Of a DNA stretch of 49,528 nt, positions 10,335 through 18,711 are shown piece after piece; within the stretch, counting starts at the first letter, position 1; each line of letters begins with the position of its first letter. Source of the DNA: DASQGA01 sp963722715 (GTDB taxonomy: Bacteria; Actinomycetota; Thermoleophilia; Gaiellales; Gaiellaceae); the NCBI GenBank assembly GCA_963722715.1, contig CAVROA010000019.1, positions 1-49,528 on the forward strand, read 5' to 3'. Below the pieces are notes generated by a model. That model was not told the origin of the DNA. It ran no database searches and saw only the letters and a program-made list of their open reading frames with translations. A program made the translations under genes and the position numbers.

Positions 10335-11254
10335 TGGGTACCTCGACGGAGCAGACGACGACGGCCGTTCTCATGGCGCTCGACGCCGCGGCGGTGGATG
10401 TCCTCGGGGCGCTTCAGCGTGCGGGGGCGCGGCCGGTGCTCTTGAAGGGGCCTTCGATCGCGCGCTGGCTCTACGAGCCGGGCGAGCGCGTGTACGTGGA
10501 CATCGACGTGCTGGTCGCGCCCGACGCGGGTTCTACTGCATCGAGCACGCTGAGGGCGATCGGCTTCAGCTACGTCGTCGAAAGCTGGAACAGCTCCGTC
10601 TGGGTGCGTCGTCGAAGTGGCGTGAACGTCGACCTCCATACGGCGCTTCTTGGCATCGGCCTCGCGCCCGCGCCGGCCTTCGACGCTCTCACGAGGTCGG
10701 TCGCGTCGTTCGAGCTCAGTCGGGGTGCCGTTCCCGTGCTCGAGACGCATGCGCGCGCACTTCACATCGTTCTTCATGCCGCGCAGCACGGAGCTCTGGA
10801 GCGGACGTCGCTCGAGGATCTTCGCCGGGCGCTTGCCCGCCTTCCGGACGAGACCTGGGCAGAGGCCGCGGCGCTCGCCGCCGAGGTCGACGCGACCGCC
10901 GCCTTCGCGGCCGGCTTGCGACTGCTCCCGGAGGGGGCGAGGCTCGCGGAACGCCTCGGGCTCTCAACGGCCCTCACCACGCTCGTGGCCATGCGAGCCG
11001 CGACGGCCCCGGTCGTCAGCGAGGGACTGATGTCGCTCGCTGCGACGCCGGGGTTCCTCGCCAAAATGCGACTGATCGCGCGTGAGATTGCGCCGACCCC
11101 GGCATATCTGAGGACGCACTTCGCGCTCGCCCGCCGCGGACGTCTCGGCCTGGCACTTGCGCGGGTCTGGCGCCCGATCTGGCTGCTCCTACATCTCGGT
11201 CCCGCGCTCCTCGCCATTCGTCGGGCGCGCCGCGCGTCGCGCGGCTCTCGCTGA
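10334..11254 (+). CDS. Nucleotidyltransferase-fold protein of a RiPP cluster
   Basis: This 306-residue protein resembles the uncharacterised nucleotidyltransferase family found beside PqqD, HPr-kinase-like and asparagine-synthetase-like genes. The signature is LLKGPSIARWLY followed by RVYVDIDVLV, which supplies the acidic DxD pair of the nucleotidyltransferase fold (near residues 57-59). A histidine-containing helix (HIVLHAAQHG) follows. The C-terminal half is Ala/Leu-rich and helical. It starts in a TGATG overlap with the permease stop. Its 3' end overlaps the convergent B2 gene by 66 bases. In the family the role is unknown; modification of the peptide or of a carrier is speculation. Confidence 0.7.
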   Translation: MGTSTEQTTTAVLMALDAAAVDVLGALQRAGARPVLLKGPSIARWLYEPGERVYVDIDVLVAPDAGSTASSTLRAIGFSYVVESWNSSVWVRRRSGVNVDLHTALLGIGLAPAPAFDALTRSVASFELSRGAVPVLETHARALHIVLHAAQHGALERTSLEDLRRALARLPDETWAEAAALAAEVDATAAFAAGLRLLPEGARLAERLGLSTALTTLVAMRAATAPVVSEGLMSLAATPGFLAKMRLIAREIAPTPAYLRTHFALARRGRLGLALARVWRPIWLLLHLGPALLAIRRARRASRGSR

Positions 11255-11725
11255 CGTCGAGACCACGTGGCCGTAGCCGTCGAAGACGACGAGTGGGACG
11301 TAGGCCTCGAGCGATTCGTCCGGCTCGTGGACCGGCACGTCGTCGACGGTCAGCCAGGCATGCCCCGGATGGCTTCCCTCGTCGGCTCGGATGCCGAGGT
11401 AGAGCCGATGCTCTCGACTATCCCGGACGAGGTAGCGGTAGGCAAGCAGACTGCGCTCGAGGCAGTTGTCCGGGACGAACGGAGCTCGATAGATCCAGCG
11501 GCTGAGCGTAATGGCATTGCGTTCGATCCGAGCGTTCGAGCGCTGCGACGCGGTGGGCGTCATCAGGGCGACAAGACGGGTCACCGACCGCGTCCGCTTC
11601 AGGATCGGGAGGGCGGCTGCCCACGCGAGAAGACGCACAAGGAGCAGAAGACCCGCGGGCGAGCCGAGAACCTCCCGGAGCCTGGCGCCGCGGTGGCTCC
11701 AGTCACGCCGCGGCGCGGCGTTCAC
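11189..11725 (-). CDS. Lasso peptide B2-type leader peptidase (transglutaminase-like)
   Basis: The 178-residue product carries the pattern of lasso B2 proteases, which cut the leader from the precursor: Cys88 in DNCLERSLLAYRYL, His122 in GHAWLTV and Asp128 or Asp129 in DDVPV form the expected Cys-His-Asp triad. A hydrophobic N-terminal helix (LLLLVRLLAWAAALPIL) is common in this family. I chose GTG 11725, which overlaps the stop of the kinase gene (GTGA); the frame stays open upstream but only in the antisense of another frame. The last 20 or so residues are Arg/Ala-rich and overlap the convergent gene. It should act with the PqqD-like protein at 14764. Confidence 0.85.
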   Translation of the reverse strand: MNAAPRRDWSHRGARLREVLGSPAGLLLLVRLLAWAAALPILKRTRSVTRLVALMTPTASQRSNARIERNAITLSRWIYRAPFVPDNCLERSLLAYRYLVRDSREHRLYLGIRADEGSHPGHAWLTVDDVPVHEPDESLEAYVPLVVFDGYGHVVSTSARAARRAARPTNGEERGTEM

Positions 11726-12585
11726 GCCGCCAAGGGCTTTCGGAAGACGGTCGTCTCGATGGCCGCCATAAGCTCGGGCAATTCGTCGAGGGCGACCGCG
11801 AACCGGACCTCGTAGACCGGGACGCTTGCGGTCAGCGCGAGGTAGGCCTCTAGAGTCCGTCGTTTTCGCTCCTCCCCGAGCAGCGTGAAGCAATACGCCT
11901 GGGGAAGAAGCCTGGGGACGATCTCGAGTGCCGTCAGCCGTCGGATCGTGACCGGGCCCAGATCCCCGCTCGGGCGTCGCGTCAGGAGGCACATGCCCGC
12001 GAGCGGCTCGCCAGGCCCACCGACCGAGATGCGCGAGTCGGGTCCGAGCTCGGGCGGGTCCGGTCGCCCGACGCCGAAGTACGACGCCGACTCGGGTCGA
12101 AGGCGGATCGAACTGGGGAACGGAAGCGCTCGAGCATCCCCGTCAACGACGTCGAACGCGAGCGCGTCGTCGGCCCAGAGCTCGTAGCCGCGTCGGCCGA
12201 ACCCGTAGGCGAGCGTCGACTTGCCGGTCTGCGAGTGGGCGCAAAAGCCGACGACGCCCTCGTCAGTCAGGACTGCGCTTGCGTGTACCACCTGCATCCC
12301 GAGGAGCTGGAGCGCCATCGGCGCGATTGCCCGTCGGTACCAGTCGATCACGAGAGGCCTCGAGGCCGACGGATCCGGTTCGACGAGAATCTCGCCGTTC
12401 GTCCGGATTTGGAACGTGCCGATGCATCGCATCCACGCCCAGTACTCGGAATCCACGATGTAGAAATACGCCGCGTCGGCGCCACCGGCATCCTTCCAGA
12501 CCTGCGTCCGAGGATCTGCGAGCACTGGTGCAGGGGCCGCAAGGGACCCTGCCCGCGCGAACATCAGCGTGAGCTCTTGAGTCAT
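11722..12585 (-). CDS. HPr kinase-like protein of the lasso cluster
   Basis: This 287-residue protein has the HPr serine kinase fold: a P-loop AHSQTGKST (residues 116-124) and a following WADDALAF segment (Asp139, Asp140). In characterised lasso clusters of the paeninodin type, such kinases phosphorylate a C-terminal serine of the precursor. Here the precursor ends in His and its serines are internal (Ser32, Ser40, Ser43), so the target may differ. The gene starts 62 bases after the precursor stop, downstream of a strong hairpin. It ends in an overlap with the B2 start. It is not the true HprK of sugar regulation, because the N-terminal domain and the context differ. Confidence 0.78.
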   Translation of the reverse strand: MTQELTLMFARAGSLAAPAPVLADPRTQVWKDAGGADAAYFYIVDSEYWAWMRCIGTFQIRTNGEILVEPDPSASRPLVIDWYRRAIAPMALQLLGMQVVHASAVLTDEGVVGFCAHSQTGKSTLAYGFGRRGYELWADDALAFDVVDGDARALPFPSSIRLRPESASYFGVGRPDPPELGPDSRISVGGPGEPLAGMCLLTRRPSGDLGPVTIRRLTALEIVPRLLPQAYCFTLLGEERKRRTLEAYLALTASVPVYEVRFAVALDELPELMAAIETTVFRKPLAA

Positions 12586-12595
12586 GAGACCAACA

Positions 12596-12629
12596 CGCCC
12601 GGCTCAATCTCTCTCAATTGAGCCGGGCG
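12596..12629 (-). terminator. Strong hairpin between precursor and kinase genes
   Basis: A perfect 12-base-pair inverted repeat (CGCCCGGCTCAA at 12596-12607, its complement at 12618-12629) encloses a 10-base loop. On the minus-strand transcript it lies just after the precursor stop and just before the kinase start. There is no clear run of U after it, so it may act as a partial terminator or as a 3' stabiliser of the precursor message rather than as a full stop. Confidence 0.6.
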
Positions 12630-12647
12630 CCACGAAGGAATAGAGCC

Positions 12648-12830
12648 TTAGTGGGGCTCTTGCCCGTGTGTCTTCAGGTTTGGCTCGCCTGGATCGTCCG
12701 GCGATGGCAAAGACTTGCCGTTGGCAGGGCCCTGTGAATCATTGATGCCGCCCTGCATTACCTCCTCGACGTCACCGACATAGCGCAGCTCCATCGGCTC
12801 CCAGGTAGTTGCAGTCCCGTTGGGGGTCAT
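12648..12830 (-). CDS. Putative lasso peptide precursor
   Basis: A 60-residue peptide starts at ATG 12830, 6 bases after a perfect AGGAGGTG ribosome site (12837-12844); this is a better start than the longer frame from 12875. The leader has W10, P12, L15 and G19 in WEPMELRYVGDV, resembling the aromatic-x-x-P-x-L-x-x-x-G leader motif read by PqqD-like B1 proteins. With L15 at -12, W10 sits at -17 and M25 takes the usual Thr(-2) place, so the core would begin at Gly27; then no Asp or Glu falls at positions 7-9. If the core instead begins at Gly38, Asp45 and Asp46 fall at positions 8 and 9, a normal lasso ring, with a 23-residue core containing DDPGEP. The gene is placed between cyclase and kinase genes. 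Confidence 0.75.
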   Translation of the reverse strand: MTPNGTATTWEPMELRYVGDVEEVMQGGINDSQGPANGKSLPSPDDPGEPNLKTHGQEPH

Positions 12831-12836
12831 TCTATT

Positions 12837-12844
12837 CACCTCCT
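12837..12844 (-). promoter_or_regulatory. Strong ribosome-binding site of the precursor gene
   Basis: AGGAGGTG on the minus strand lies 6 bases before the ATG at 12830. It decides the start of the precursor and is far stronger than the sites of the neighbouring genes, in keeping with a peptide needed in excess over its enzymes. Confidence 0.8.
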
Positions 12845-12865
12845 TCTCCCTCCGATCAAAAAACC

Positions 12866-14767
12866 TCAGTCCCATTGTCGCACCCAGGACTCAATATTCA
12901 AGACCTTCCAAAGCTGATACGTCTCGATCGATCGTGCGAGAGCAGCGTCGCCCGTTACTGCTCCCTCCTCTCCCGCTAGGCCCAGTATCTCGTTCGCCCT
13001 AGATTCTAACCGTTTCGCTTCGACAATTCCAAGCTCCGCGAGCCGCGTTGGCCCTCCGAGTACGCGCCACGCGTCCGGTGCCTCGTCGAAAATCCGGCGG
13101 CTCGAGAGACCGACAGCCAGGACTTTCTTCTGTTGGTCGAAGCCCGCTTCCGGAAATCGCTTCGCAAGCGTCTTTCTAACCAGGCTCTTCGATAGGTAGT
13201 CCTCGTTCCGAAGCCGCGCCGGAACGCGGGAGAGAAACTCGACAAGATCGACGTCCCAAAACGGCTTGAACGTCTCCATGCCGATCCGGCGGCCCCGTTC
13301 GAAGGCCTCTTCCCCCTCCATTGCCTGGAGCGGGTGCTCGAAGAGCGGCAGGGCCTCGCCGACGAAGCGTACGCGCGGGTCGCCTGGGGGGGCGAGCGAA
13401 GCTGCTTGTTCCTCGAGCGTGTGCGCGAGCTCCGCTTCCGGCGCGAGCCAGTCGGGCTTGCCGGCGAGGAATCTACGTCGCTTTTCCGCGGCGGTTCGAC
13501 GGGGAGCGACCCGGCGGACGGCTTTGACCGCAGCCTGACGACTTATCTCCCCGAGGCCGTAGCGCCACACGAGGTTCTTGAGCATCGGCAGCGGCTTGAC
13601 CGTGTAGGAGGTCAGGTACGTGCGCCAGAGGTGGTACACGAGCCCGATGTCGAACCGTCGCAGGCCGTAGGCTGACCAGGAAGGGCTCGTGGAGAGCCAC
13701 TCGTCGCCGCCGGCGCCGGTCATGATCGTGCGGGCGCCCTGTTCCCGCCCCACGAGGGCGAGGTACGTGTAGAGCGGCTGCCACACATTCACGAGCGGTG
13801 TCGGCCACTCGCCCGCGGCCCGCAGGCCGGTCAGGATCAGGCGGTCAGATCCCTCTGCCTGTGTGAATGGGATCAGCGTATGCGGAAGCCCGAGGCGTTC
13901 GGCGACCAGCGTCTGGATTGCGCTCTCGTCGTACTGGGGATCGGGAAAGGCGAGCGAGAGCGCGATGGGAGCCGGTAGGCCGGCCGCCTTGGCGTAGTCG
14001 GCGGCGACCGTCGCCACGCTCACCGAGTCGAGGCCGCCGCTCAAGAAAATGGAGGAGGGCCCGAAGGCGAGCGAGCGGGCGACCGCTTGCTCCATGAGCT
14101 CTTCGAAGCGGCCTACCTCGGCCTTCGTGATCCACTCCACGTCCTCATCCGGATTCGAGGGGAACCAGTATCGCGAAGCGCTGATCCCAGAGTCGTCCGC
14201 GCGGTACAGCCACCCGGCGCGGGCCCGGCTGACATCCGCGAAGCAGGTCTCATCCGGATTGCGCTGCCGGTGCGTGAGGATGTCGGCAATGGCGGCGCGA
14301 TCGATCTCGGTCGAGACCTGAGGCTCGGCGGCGAGTGTGGTGATCGAGTCGGAGAGGTAGAGACCATCGGAACCGTGGCCGAAGAAGAACGAGTGGTGCC
14401 CGAGTTGGTCGCGAGCGAAGAGGAGGACGCTTCGCCGTTCGTCCCAGATGATGACTGCGAAGAACCCACGGAGCTGGGCCACGAAATCGTCGCCGCACGC
14501 GCGGTAGATCTTCAGCAGGAGCTCCGCGTCGCCGATTGAGCTCTGACCCTCGGCGTAACGCCGGACGAACTCGTCCCGGTCGAAGAAGCCGCCTGCGAAG
14601 ATGGCCATGCAGGACTCGTCCTCGGCGACCGAAGCGGCCCCGCCGAGCGTCGAAGCGAGCGCCAGCGGGCGGCCCCCTACGCTGCGATCTTGGCGATACG
14701 TCGCGAGGAACGTCCGCGTCATGTTGCTGCTCGCGTCGACGTTGGGTTCGAGGTCAAGCGTGGTCAT
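12866..14767 (-). CDS. Asparagine synthetase-like lasso cyclase
   Basis: This 633-residue protein belongs to the asparagine synthetase B family used as macrolactam synthetase (C protein) in lasso biosynthesis. It would activate a side-chain carboxylate with ATP and join it to the core N-terminus. The glutaminase-like N-terminal half lacks the Cys at position 2 needed for glutamine hydrolysis, as expected for cyclases. The ATP pyrophosphatase loop SGGLDS is at residues 243-248, followed by FPDPQYDES and GAGGDEWLS. Its start overlaps the PqqD-like stop by 4 bases. The precursor begins 35 bases after its stop. A housekeeping asparagine synthetase is less likely given the missing Cys2 and the neighbours. 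Confidence 0.85.
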   Translation of the reverse strand: MTTLDLEPNVDASSNMTRTFLATYRQDRSVGGRPLALASTLGGAASVAEDESCMAIFAGGFFDRDEFVRRYAEGQSSIGDAELLLKIYRACGDDFVAQLRGFFAVIIWDERRSVLLFARDQLGHHSFFFGHGSDGLYLSDSITTLAAEPQVSTEIDRAAIADILTHRQRNPDETCFADVSRARAGWLYRADDSGISASRYWFPSNPDEDVEWITKAEVGRFEELMEQAVARSLAFGPSSIFLSGGLDSVSVATVAADYAKAAGLPAPIALSLAFPDPQYDESAIQTLVAERLGLPHTLIPFTQAEGSDRLILTGLRAAGEWPTPLVNVWQPLYTYLALVGREQGARTIMTGAGGDEWLSTSPSWSAYGLRRFDIGLVYHLWRTYLTSYTVKPLPMLKNLVWRYGLGEISRQAAVKAVRRVAPRRTAAEKRRRFLAGKPDWLAPEAELAHTLEEQAASLAPPGDPRVRFVGEALPLFEHPLQAMEGEEAFERGRRIGMETFKPFWDVDLVEFLSRVPARLRNEDYLSKSLVRKTLAKRFPEAGFDQQKKVLAVGLSSRRIFDEAPDAWRVLGGPTRLAELGIVEAKRLESRANEILGLAGEEGAVTGDAALARSIETYQLWKVLNIESWVRQWD

Positions 14768-15069
14768 CGAGGCTGGAGCAGGTCCTTTGCCACCAGCTCG
14801 TCGAGCAGGCCGTGGAGCTCGGAGGCGACCTCATCGCGCGAGACATCGAATTCCTCCGCGAGTGCCGACTCGATCTCACCGGGAGAACGGCCCTCCTCGA
14901 GGAGCTCCCACGCGCGTGCGCCGGTCCGGTTGAGCGTGTAGATCGCGTTCGTCGTCAGGTTCACCAGCACGACCTCGTCCTGGACGCGCTGGGCAGCGAC
15001 ATCGGGATGGGGGCGCATGGCGACATCCGCCCAACGCTGTGTATTTTGTCCGGAGTCAGATTCCGCCAT
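14764..15069 (-). CDS. PqqD-like leader-recognition protein (lasso B1)
   Basis: The 101-residue product is a stand-alone PqqD/RRE domain: QDEVVLVNLTTNAIYTLNRT forms the beta wing, followed by GARAWELLEEGRSPGEI and a helical C-terminus (VASELHGLLDELVAKDLL). Such proteins bind the precursor leader and present it to the B2 protease. It is the first gene of the minus-strand RiPP operon. ATG 15069 has only a weak purine stretch upstream; a start at Met18 is possible but would trim a variable N-terminus only. Confidence 0.85.
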   Translation of the reverse strand: MAESDSGQNTQRWADVAMRPHPDVAAQRVQDEVVLVNLTTNAIYTLNRTGARAWELLEEGRSPGEIESALAEEFDVSRDEVASELHGLLDELVAKDLLQPR

Positions 15070-15083
15070 CAGGTAATCCCCTT

Positions 15084-15102
15084 ACCGGCGGACGCCGCCG
15101 GT
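15084..15102 (-). promoter_or_regulatory. Hairpin in the 5' leader of the RiPP operon
   Basis: A perfect 7-base-pair inverted repeat (ACCGGCG at 15084-15090, its complement at 15096-15102) with a 5-base loop lies 14 bases before the pqqD-like start. It falls within the predicted mRNA leader. Its role is unknown. Confidence 0.35.
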
Positions 15103-15129
15103 TTCGGACGCCGGGCCGCAGGCTCACTC

Positions 15130-15158
15130 ATCTTGGTCGTAGCGTTGGGGCTTGTCAA
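15130..15158 (-). promoter_or_regulatory. Promoter of the RiPP operon
   Basis: On the minus strand a consensus -35 TTGACA (15158-15153) is followed after exactly 17 bases by CAAGAT (15135-15130), which keeps the key A2 and T6 of a -10 box. Transcription would start near 15123 and read through the PqqD-like, cyclase and precursor genes. Confidence 0.6.
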
Positions 15159-15274
15159 TGACATTCCAGGAAGAACCTGACCGACATCACCCTTCGAGGG
15201 GATTGCCGGTGGCGTCATGGAGGCCGAGGGTCTGTTGTTACGTCGCTTATCGAGCTATTCCAGGAGGAACATAA

Positions 15275-16688
<1,414 letters not shown>

Positions 16689-16767
16689 ACACGTCCGGGG
16701 CGACCCCTAACGGCCGAGCGGCCTGCTTCTTGGTTCAGCCCGACCCGGCGCTGACAGCCGCGCGCCC

Positions 16768-17373
16768 TCAGGCGAACCAGGTCGTGATCGTGTAGCGGCT
16801 TCCGTGGGTCACCGGACTGACGCTGTGGACCATGAGGGAAGGGAAGGCGACGAGCGTGCCCTGCTGGCCCGTGAGGGGAAAGCCCACTCCCTCACCCTTC
16901 GGATCCTCGTTCAGGAGCCCGTAGAACGTGAGGTTGCCACCGCCGTAGGCATCCGCTCGAGGTTCCGCCGACTGGTCGTTCAGGAACGTCACGGCCGAGA
17001 TCTGGCGCTCCTTCCTGAACTGGGCGGCGTCTTCGTCCTTGCTGCCGTCCTTGTGAGTTCCGAAGAAGTCGCCTTCCCGGTAGACGAGGAACTGTGGGCG
17101 TTGACTCCGCACGAGAGACACATTGAAGTGCTGCCCGAGCGTCTCTCTGAGCGCATCCAGGCGCTGGACGACGAAGTCGCGGGTCTCGTCGTCGACGTTG
17201 GCCATCGAGGTACTTCGTTGCTTCTTGTTGACCGCCTCAGATCCCTTGTCCTCGATCTCGGCCGCGAGCGTCGGGGCAGCGTCCATGGCTGCTCGCAGCC
17301 GGCTGCAGACGTCCGGCGGCAGGAAGTCCGGCTTGAAGAACAGCCCGAAGCGAAGGAAGAACGCTGGATCCAT
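16768..17373 (-). CDS. 2-oxoglutarate/Fe(II)-dependent oxygenase
   Basis: This 201-residue protein has the prolyl-4-hydroxylase-like fold: the iron-binding HxD is His107/Asp109 (in FFGTHKDGS), the distal iron ligand is His183 (in MVHSVSPV), and Arg193 is the expected 2-oxoglutarate anchor. It should hydroxylate a protein, peptide or small molecule using O2 and 2-oxoglutarate. It starts at ATG 17373. It stands alone, convergent with the MshEN gene, and is not obviously linked to the RiPP cluster 1.7 kb away, although such oxygenases can tailor peptides. Confidence 0.8.
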   Translation of the reverse strand: MDPAFFLRFGLFFKPDFLPPDVCSRLRAAMDAAPTLAAEIEDKGSEAVNKKQRSTSMANVDDETRDFVVQRLDALRETLGQHFNVSLVRSQRPQFLVYREGDFFGTHKDGSKDEDAAQFRKERQISAVTFLNDQSAEPRADAYGGGNLTFYGLLNEDPKGEGVGFPLTGQQGTLVAFPSLMVHSVSPVTHGSRYTITTWFA

Positions 17374-17411
17374 GGCCCTTCGAGGATAACTCGCAACGTG
17401 CTTCGGCGGGC

Positions 17412-18134
17412 TCAGATATCGACGACTAGGCCGTCACGCGCGCGCGGAATCCCCTCTGGCGAGTCGAGCTCGATCGGGCGGTGCGTGAGGAGAACGGGCC
17501 CGTCCGCGGCCGCGAGCGCCTCGTCGGCGGTGAGGTGCCCCCGTGGCGGCCCGTCGCGGTCCGGGTTGGCGAGCGTGGCCTCGCAGACGAAGAGGTCGGC
17601 CCCTTGCGCGAGTGCCGCCAGCTCCGGGGAGGGTGCGGAGTCGCCTGAGTACGCCATCATCTTTCCGTTCCCTGAGACGCGAAAGCCGAAAGCGCGCAGC
17701 GTGTAGTGCGGCACCTGCTGTGCCTCGAGCGAGAGCCCTCCCGCTGTGAACGGTGTTCCGGGTTCGTACTCGAAGAGCTCGAACGCCTTTTCGAACATGT
17801 TCGCGTTGCCCCAGATGGACGCGAAGGTCGCGAGCTGCTCGGTGCCGCCGGGCGGGAGCCAGAGCTCCGGTCGGCCGGGACCCTCTGCTCCGTAGTCGGC
17901 CAGCCACGCCCACGGGACGAGATCGCCCCAGTGATCGAGGTGGAAGTGGGTGATCGCAATCGCAGCCACGCCGGTCAAGCCGGCCTCGCGAAGCCGTCCC
18001 AGCACGCCGGGGCCACAGTCGAGGAGGAGCGTTTCGGCCATGCTCTCGTCGCCCGAGAGGAGGTAACCGGACTGGGCGCTTCCCGGGTTTGGCCAGGCGG
18101 GCGAGGAGCCGATGACGGTGAGGCGCACCTCCAT
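17412..18134 (-). CDS. MBL-fold metallo-hydrolase
   Basis: This 240-residue metallo-beta-lactamase-fold enzyme carries the zinc motif THFHLDHWGD (His63, His65, Asp67, His68), followed by further metal ligands in AYSGDSA and HLTADE. The overall form is like the RNase Z/phosphodiesterase branch (GSSPAWPNPGSAQSGYLL). I prefer ATG 18134; the frame is open to 18197 but that extension has no support. It is divergent from the B12-subunit gene with only 12 bases between the starts. The substrate is unknown. Confidence 0.8.
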   Translation of the reverse strand: MEVRLTVIGSSPAWPNPGSAQSGYLLSGDESMAETLLLDCGPGVLGRLREAGLTGVAAIAITHFHLDHWGDLVPWAWLADYGAEGPGRPELWLPPGGTEQLATFASIWGNANMFEKAFELFEYEPGTPFTAGGLSLEAQQVPHYTLRAFGFRVSGNGKMMAYSGDSAPSPELAALAQGADLFVCEATLANPDRDGPPRGHLTADEALAAADGPVLLTHRPIELDSPEGIPRARDGLVVDI

Positions 18135-18139
18135 ATACT
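18112..18139 (+). promoter_or_regulatory. Promoter of the B12-binding subunit gene, probably leaderless
   Basis: A -10 TATACT (18134-18139) ends 7 bases before the GTG at 18147, and ATGACG (18112-18117) lies 16 bases upstream as a -35. The transcript would start at or next to the GTG. The promoter lies inside the first codons of the divergent MBL gene. Confidence 0.5.
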
Positions 18140-18146
18140 TGCTTAG

Positions 18147-18548
18147 GTGGCCAGGAAGATCCGGGTAGTGATCGCGAAGCCCGGCCTGGACGGACACGAC
18201 CGCGGTGCCAAAATCATCGCTCGCGCGCTGCGCGACGCCGGGATGGAGGTCATCTACACAGGCCTACATCAGACTCCGGAGCAGGTCGTCGAGACGGCCC
18301 TGCAGGAGGATGCGGACGCTGTGGGCATCTCGATTCTCTCGGGCGCGCACATGACGCTCGTCCCCAAGATCGTCGACGGTCTGCGCGACCACGAGCTCGA
18401 CGACGTGCTCGTGGTCGTCGGAGGGACGATCCCAAAGGCCGACATCGAGGCGCTCAAGAAGCAGGGCGTCGCGGAGGTGTTCACGCCGGGTGCGCCGCTC
18501 GCCGAGATCGTCGACTTTCTGAAGGCGCACGTTCCGGTCGAGGCCTGA
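18147..18548 (+). CDS. Acyl-CoA mutase cobalamin-binding subunit
   Basis: This 133-residue protein is the stand-alone B12-binding domain of acyl-CoA mutases. The base-off/His-on motif is DGHDRG (residues 15-20, His17 being the cobalt ligand), followed by ISILSGAH and VVVGGTIP of the Rossmann-like fold. It should pair with a separate large subunit; the only candidate here is the gene at 7172-8836, about 9.3 kb upstream. The start is GTG 18147. An enoyl-CoA hydratase follows, in keeping with acyl-CoA metabolism. Confidence 0.9.
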   Translation: MARKIRVVIAKPGLDGHDRGAKIIARALRDAGMEVIYTGLHQTPEQVVETALQEDADAVGISILSGAHMTLVPKIVDGLRDHELDDVLVVVGGTIPKADIEALKKQGVAEVFTPGAPLAEIVDFLKAHVPVEA

Positions 18549-18711
18549 CGTGGCCACCGCGAGTCGAGCGGCTCGGACCCGACTGTCACGGTCCCGGCAC
18601 CAATAGCCTGCCACCCGTGCGCATCTCGGACGTAGGCTGGCCGCGGGGGAACGCTAACTGGGGGGTCCCCCGGGGGGAACACTCTCGGCCCGGTTGGCGG
18701 GGGGCCGGCTG

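Noticed and set aside
12875..12875. An upstream start for the precursor that would add 15 residues.
   Set aside because: The ATG at 12830 has a near-perfect ribosome site at ideal distance, while the longer frame crosses that site and has none of its own.
15069..15218. A 49-codon minus-strand frame ending in TGATG on the PqqD-like start, with a leader-like GDVGQVLPG segment that recalls the RiPP leader.
   Set aside because: The likely promoter of the operon (TTGACA-17-CAAGAT at 15158-15130) lies inside this frame, so its start would not be transcribed; it also has no ribosome site and lacks the aromatic and Leu residues of the leader.
16696..16725. Short palindromes (GGGGCGACCCC, GGCCGAGCGGCC) between convergent genes, possibly a two-way terminator.
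   Set aside because: Stems are only 4 bp and no T-run follows; such matches are common by chance in high-GC DNA.
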